NCBI GenBank assembly: GCA_910578185.1
Contig: CAJTPN010000011.1
Location: 1-64,000 of the forward strand
Reading direction: 5' to 3'
Source of the DNA: an uncultured Acetatifactor sp.
GTDB lineage: Bacteria; Bacillota; Clostridia; Lachnospirales; Lachnospiraceae
DNA: 64,000 nucleotides
The notes beneath the pieces are model-generated. The model saw only the letters and a list, made by a program, of their open reading frames with translations. It searched no databases and had not been told where the DNA came from. This document shows positions 60,102-64,000 of this stretch, piece after piece; position 1 is the first letter of the stretch; each line of letters begins with the position of its first letter. The position numbers and the translations under genes are program-made.

Positions 60102-62108
60102 TCAGTTATTCTCCTGTCTCCGATACTGCACCGGCGTAATCCCGTAATTTTTCTTAAACAGCCGGTTAAAATGCTCCACATTTTCATAACCTACTTCCGC
60201 AGCAACCGTCTCAATGGTCTGATCGGTTTCCCGCAAAAGCGCCCTCGCCTTCCTCATACGCTCCTTCCGCACTACCTCCTGGAATGTCATCCCCGCTTTT
60301 TCCCGAATATATTTGGATAGATACGGCTTGGAAAGATGAAATTCTTCGGAAAGGATATCCAGCGTCACGTTTTCATAATCATTCTTGATAAAGCTGATAA
60401 TCTCTACGATCCGTTCCTCCCTGCCTTCAGTGATATGCTGTTGCGCGGCAAGCTTGTTGGCAGCGGAAGCAAGCGCGGCAATGGACGCCTTTATTATATC
60501 CTCATCCACGCCTACACCCCAATAAAATTTGTTGTTGCACATGACGGCCACATACGCTGCCGCCTTGGAGCTGGATCCTCTGGAAATGGCATGCTCCTCG
60601 TATGTGGACAGCTGATAGCTGATACCAAAAAGCGTCTTGATGGCATTGCTCACAGCGTCCAGGCGTCCGTTTCCGCCGGCTTTGATCACCCTCCTTTGGC
60701 CTTTCAGCTCTATTGTCACCTCCGCCTGAATCCCTTTTTCCTGACGGAAATGGCATTCCGGAATTGTAAAGACACTGCGGGGTCTGATATAATTTTCTTC
60801 AAATATCTCATATATTTCTCCGGGATGCAACTCCTGATGACGTCTATCGGAGATGCCTTTGACCAGATACCCCACCTCCTCACGCATGGCCATGGGCAGC
60901 GAGAATCCAAACTGCTGCTTCAGCACAAAGGCAACGCCTCCTTTTCCCGAGACACTGTTAATGCGAATCACATCCGATTCATACTCACGCCCCACGTCTC
61001 CCGGATCAATGGGCAGGTACGGCACATCCCAGCGCTTCCCTGTCCTGCCTTCCTCACGCCACGCCATTCCCTTGCTGATGGCGTCCTGATGAGAACCGGA
61101 AAACGCCGTAAAGACCAAATCCCCCGCGTAAGGCACCCTCTCATGAACCTTCATGCCCGTAAAGCGCTCATACGCCTGTCTTATCTCCATAATATGAGAA
61201 AAGTCCAGGCCGCTGTCCACACCGTGACTCATCATATTCAGCGCCACTGTTACCAGGTCTACATTACCGGTCCGCTCCCCATTGCCAAACAATGTGCCTT
61301 CCACCCGGTCCGCTCCCGCCAGAATACCAAATTCCGCATCGCTGACACCACACCCCCGATCATTGTGAGGATGTACGCTGAGTACCACGTTTTCACGATA
61401 TTTTAAATGTTTGTGCATATATTCCACCTGACATGCAAACACATGGGGCATGGCAACCTGCACCGTGGTTGGCAGGTTGATGATGGCCTTGTGCTCCGAA
61501 TCCGGCTGCCAGACATCAAGCACTGCGTTGCAGACCTCCAGGGCATACTCCGGCTCTGTCTGAGAAAAGCTCTCCGGGCTGTACTCGAAGGTAAAATTTC
61601 CCTCCGTCTCATCCGCCATTTTCTTCAATAAAACCGCACCATCCACGGCAAGTTGGCGGATGGCCTCTCTGTCTTTCTTAAATACCTGCTCCCTCTGTTC
61701 CACGGAGGTGGAATTGTAGAGATGCACCACCGCATGAGGCGCGCCTTTAACCGCCTCAAAGGTCTTGCGGATAATATGTTCTCTGGCCTGGGTCAGCACC
61801 TGAATGGTCACATCCTCCGGAATCATATTCCGCTCAATCAGTGCCCTTATAAAATTATATTCTGTATCAGATGACGCGGGAAACCCCACTTCTATCTCCT
61901 TAAATCCAATCTTCACCAGCAGCCGGAAAAATTCCAGTTTATCCTCCAAAGGCATGGGATCTATCAAAGCCTGATTGCCGTCCCGCAAGTCTACACTGCA
62001 CCATACGGGAGGAGCCGTGACAGCATCCTTTTTCACCCAGTCATAGGTCACTTCCGGGGGCATATGATAGGTTTTGCCATACTTTTGGCCAATTTCCTTC
62101 TTTTCCAT
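60102..62108 (-). CDS. leuA: 2-isopropylmalate synthase fused to an AraC-type HTH domain
   Basis: About 668 residues in one frame. LeuA part (about 1-560): condenses acetyl-CoA with 2-ketoisovalerate, the first step of leucine synthesis. DLRDGNQ near 40 carries the metal Asp, SVHPHNDRGCG near 245 the metal His pair, GNGERTGN near 280, and a LeuA-type regulatory/dimer domain (about 430-560) where leucine would bind. AraC part (about 568-668): LSEEFHLSKPYLSKYIREKA and VAAEVGYENVEHFNRLFKKN, the two helix-turn-helix units, ending TPVQYRR. AAGAGGAAGATT precedes the ATG. No frameshift is needed. Confidence 0.9.
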   Translation of the reverse strand: MEKKEIGQKYGKTYHMPPEVTYDWVKKDAVTAPPVWCSVDLRDGNQALIDPMPLEDKLEFFRLLVKIGFKEIEVGFPASSDTEYNFIRALIERNMIPEDVTIQVLTQAREHIIRKTFEAVKGAPHAVVHLYNSTSVEQREQVFKKDREAIRQLAVDGAVLLKKMADETEGNFTFEYSPESFSQTEPEYALEVCNAVLDVWQPDSEHKAIINLPTTVQVAMPHVFACQVEYMHKHLKYRENVVLSVHPHNDRGCGVSDAEFGILAGADRVEGTLFGNGERTGNVDLVTVALNMMSHGVDSGLDFSHIMEIRQAYERFTGMKVHERVPYAGDLVFTAFSGSHQDAISKGMAWREEGRTGKRWDVPYLPIDPGDVGREYESDVIRINSVSGKGGVAFVLKQQFGFSLPMAMREEVGYLVKGISDRRHQELHPGEIYEIFEENYIRPRSVFTIPECHFRQEKGIQAEVTIELKGQRRVIKAGGNGRLDAVSNAIKTLFGISYQLSTYEEHAISRGSSSKAAAYVAVMCNNKFYWGVGVDEDIIKASIAALASAANKLAAQQHITEGREERIVEIISFIKNDYENVTLDILSEEFHLSKPYLSKYIREKAGMTFQEVVRKERMRKARALLRETDQTIETVAAEVGYENVEHFNRLFKKNYGITPVQYRRQENN

Positions 62109-62407
62109 AATCTTCCTCTTTTCCATGTTTTCTTTCGATTATCATACCATTACTTCGCCCATTTCTCAAGTGCTATTTTTATTATACTATTTGATGTATT
62201 TTAATTTAATATAATTAGAAAATTTACATTTCCATCTATTTACAATAATTATTATATTTTATATATTGTCTTATTTTTATATTTAAACCCATGTATATTT
62301 AATGTCTTCTTCATCTTTTTTCCTAACCATACGCCCGTTTCCCATGCTCTTATGGGCCTTCAAATTGTGCTATCCTTTCTAGTGTACTGCGCCCTTACCC
62401 AAAACTG
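62109..62407. other. AT-rich leuA upstream region
   Basis: The 62200-62310 part is almost all A and T, as expected for a strong promoter or regulator-binding zone upstream of leuA. I see no T-box, attenuator or gene. It is the natural place for the LeuA-AraC protein to act on its own gene. Confidence 0.55.
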
Positions 62408-62917
62408 TCAGCGATGTATCACATAACGGTCGTGGAGCATATCTACACCTCGATAATGTTTTGTCCAGGTATCTGCCACTGTCATATCGTTTCTGACCGC
62501 TACCTTTTGAGAAGCAATATTCGTGTTTCTGATAATGGAACAGACTTCATCCGCCCCCAATATTTCAAAGGCATACTTCCTGCAAGCCTTCGCTGCTTCC
62601 GTGGCATAGCCTTTATGCCAATAATCCCTGTTAAAAAGATACCCTATTTCGAGAACTTCTTTTTCTTTCCACGGCTGCATTGTAAGTCCGCACTGTCCTA
62701 TCATTACATTGGTTTCTTTTAAAATCACCGCCCATAAGCCAAAATTCCATTTTTGATAACGGGAGATCTGTCTGTCCAGCCAATCCTGTACTTCTTGATT
62801 GTCAAACGCACCCTCATAGGCATACATGGCACCTTCATCCTGAAGAATTTTACACAACGCATCAAAATCACCCTGATTCATCTCCCGAAGTGATAGCCGC
62901 TCTGTTTCCAATATCAT
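62408..62917 (-). CDS. GNAT acetyltransferase (RimJ/RimL type)
   Basis: A 169-residue acetyltransferase. ILETERLSLREMNQGDFDAL is the typical start; WAVILKETNVMIGQCGLT near 85, then VLEIGYLFNRDYWHKGYATE near 115 contains the acetyl-CoA-binding GYATEA motif. It probably acetylates a protein N-terminus or a small amine. ATG 62917 is chosen because GGGAGGTAACT precedes it. It stands alone between leuA and the chemoreceptor gene. Confidence 0.88.
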   Translation of the reverse strand: MILETERLSLREMNQGDFDALCKILQDEGAMYAYEGAFDNQEVQDWLDRQISRYQKWNFGLWAVILKETNVMIGQCGLTMQPWKEKEVLEIGYLFNRDYWHKGYATEAAKACRKYAFEILGADEVCSIIRNTNIASQKVAVRNDMTVADTWTKHYRGVDMLHDRYVIHR

Positions 62918-63361
62918 AGTTACCTCCCACAAACCCGAATTATTATATATCTCCGATTATAAAATAATTCATTTTTATTTACAACGCAAATTTGCAGGCC
63001 TTCCATCCCTTTTCACAATCTCTCACACTTTCCATGTCAAACGGCAAAATTGCGCAGCAGCCTGAACACAGCATGACCTGTAAAAACGCCTTTCGGCAGC
63101 TTGGGAGTGAAAAATTAAATTTCATAATTTTCCTACTAGAAAAAGTTTCGGAAGCCTTGCAAATTTATACAATACTATGTAAAATCATAATGGGCTGCGG
63201 TGGAAAGCATCATACGACCGTCAGCCGCATGAGTTCCCGATCCCCGGCATTTACATAAGCATCCTGCTTTTCTGACGCTGGTTTTCGGGGCTCGTTGCAT
63301 GTAATACTCATTCTATAATAAAGGAGGCGAAGATCGGGAAACATTCAGTCCCGAAAAAGAG
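62918..63361. other. Intergenic stretch before the second chemoreceptor
   Basis: I see no gene and no clear hairpin. AAAGGAGG at 63322-63329 lies 32 bases before the ATG of the next gene, too far to serve it in the usual way. Confidence 0.5.
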
Positions 63362-64000
63362 ATGAAAAAAATCCGTTCTAAGATCATGCTGCTGGTGATT
63401 CTGGCTACCATGGGAACCACTGTCATGTGCAGTGTCCTGAGTATGCTGATCACCCAAAACTCCACTATCTCCGCCATTGAAAAAAATCTGTCGGAGACAA
63501 CCCAACTGGCCGCTGTAGCGGCGCAAAATATGATTTCCACTTATACGCTGACCATTTCGGAAATCGCCACAAATCCAGTCCTCACGGATCAGACGGCAAC
63601 ACCGGAAGAAAAGCAGGCATATTTACAGGCCAAAGCCGACATCTATTATATGCGCTTCGGCGGTATGGCGGACACAAGCGGTCATGATGCCTTCCACGGC
63701 ACAAACATCTCAGGAGAAACCTTCTTTCAGGAATCTCTAAAAGGTAAGAACTATATCTCAACCCCTTACATAGACGGAAACGACATGTACATGGTGGTAT
63801 CCGCGCCTGTCATCTCTGACGGTGCGGTGCAGGGTGTGGTCTATTTTAAATGCGATACCTATCTTCTGAGCAACATTGTAACGGACATCCGAATTGGCGA
63901 GGAAGGCGAGGCTTATATTCTGGACAAATACGGAACCACCATCGCTCATGGAGACCAGGAAGTAGTTCTTTCCCAGGAAAATATCATTCGATTGTCCGCC
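63362..64000 (+). CDS. Chemoreceptor-like membrane protein, N-terminal part
   Basis: 213 codons to the window edge. A basic start (MKKIRSKIM), a membrane segment (about 8-30, LLVILATMGTTVMCSVLSML), then a Cache-like sensor domain: TISAIEKNLSETTQLAAVAA near 37, DTSGHDAFHGTNISGETFF near 113, and GEEGEAYILDKYGTTIAHG near 190 are typical of dCache_1 domains of methyl-accepting chemotaxis proteins. The cytoplasmic signalling part lies beyond the window. A histidine kinase with a Cache sensor is the alternative. Confidence 0.75.
   Translation, partial: MKKIRSKIMLLVILATMGTTVMCSVLSMLITQNSTISAIEKNLSETTQLAAVAAQNMISTYTLTISEIATNPVLTDQTATPEEKQAYLQAKADIYYMRFGGMADTSGHDAFHGTNISGETFFQESLKGKNYISTPYIDGNDMYMVVSAPVISDGAVQGVVYFKCDTYLLSNIVTDIRIGEEGEAYILDKYGTTIAHGDQEVVLSQENIIRLSA

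Noticed and set aside
62109..62407. T-box or attenuator before leuA
   Set aside because: No T-box motif, specifier stem or leader peptide rich in leucine codons was found; the region is only AT-rich.

Overview
The window looks like the chromosome of a spore-forming Gram-positive bacterium of the Lachnospiraceae type (class Clostridia). The support is a canonical clostridial cell-division and sporulation cluster (hup, S4 protein, yabP, yabQ, divIC, spoIIE, tilS, hpt, ftsH), a GerA/SpoVAF germination protein, a CotS-type coat kinase, strong AGGAGG ribosome sites and a pectin-degradation locus. Genus cannot be fixed by reading alone.

Layout. 1-6.5 kb: end of a TSCPD-domain gene, murG, and a set of housekeeping and sporulation genes (CBM9-like protein, DUF436, polysaccharide deacetylase, YtaF-like and SpoVAF-like proteins). 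6.8-16.1 kb: a 9.2-kb integrated mobile element bounded by a 27-bp direct repeat that is the 3' end of a tRNA-Gly gene. It carries a tyrosine integrase beside the intact tRNA, an FtsK-type ATPase, and a Rep protein with the HUH plus SF3-helicase layout of eukaryotic CRESS-DNA viruses. 116 bp upstream of rep lies a perfect 8-bp stem whose loop contains TAGTATTAC, the nonanucleotide class that marks the replication origin of geminiviruses, circoviruses and nanoviruses. The element also holds seven 115-bp tandem repeats, each with a Shine-Dalgarno and a 21-codon micro-ORF, a proline-ended leader peptide, a CAP/SH3 lipoprotein and an unknown cargo gene. Fossil fragments of an older integrase lie just outside its left end.

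16-30 kb: tRNA genes (Gly-GCC, Gly-TCC, Leu-TAA, Tyr-GTA), small proteins, a beta-helix protein, a cobalamin-riboswitch locus (DUF4430 lipoprotein plus ECF S component), a cell-wall amidase, an exported VCBS-like protein with an adjoining two-component system, and a GH13 enzyme. 30-46.7 kb: ftsH to hup cluster, PEGA lipoprotein, CotS-like kinase, cca, HAD phosphatase, foldase and PepF-like peptidase, all on the minus strand. 46.9-51.6 kb: a solute-binding lipoprotein, a chemoreceptor and two small genes of unknown role. 51.7-59.8 kb: a minus-strand rhamnogalacturonan-I operon (ABC permease remnant, binding protein, GH105, GDSL esterase with SLH-like repeats, GH112 phosphorylase). Its upstream end is cut at about 59,762, where the permease remnant abuts a 5'-truncated XRE regulator head to head. 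60.1-62.1 kb: 2-isopropylmalate synthase fused in frame to an AraC-type DNA-binding domain. The window ends in a second chemoreceptor-like gene.

The strongest candidates for new biology are the CRESS-like integrative element with its origin hairpin and micro-ORF repeats, and the LeuA-AraC fusion.
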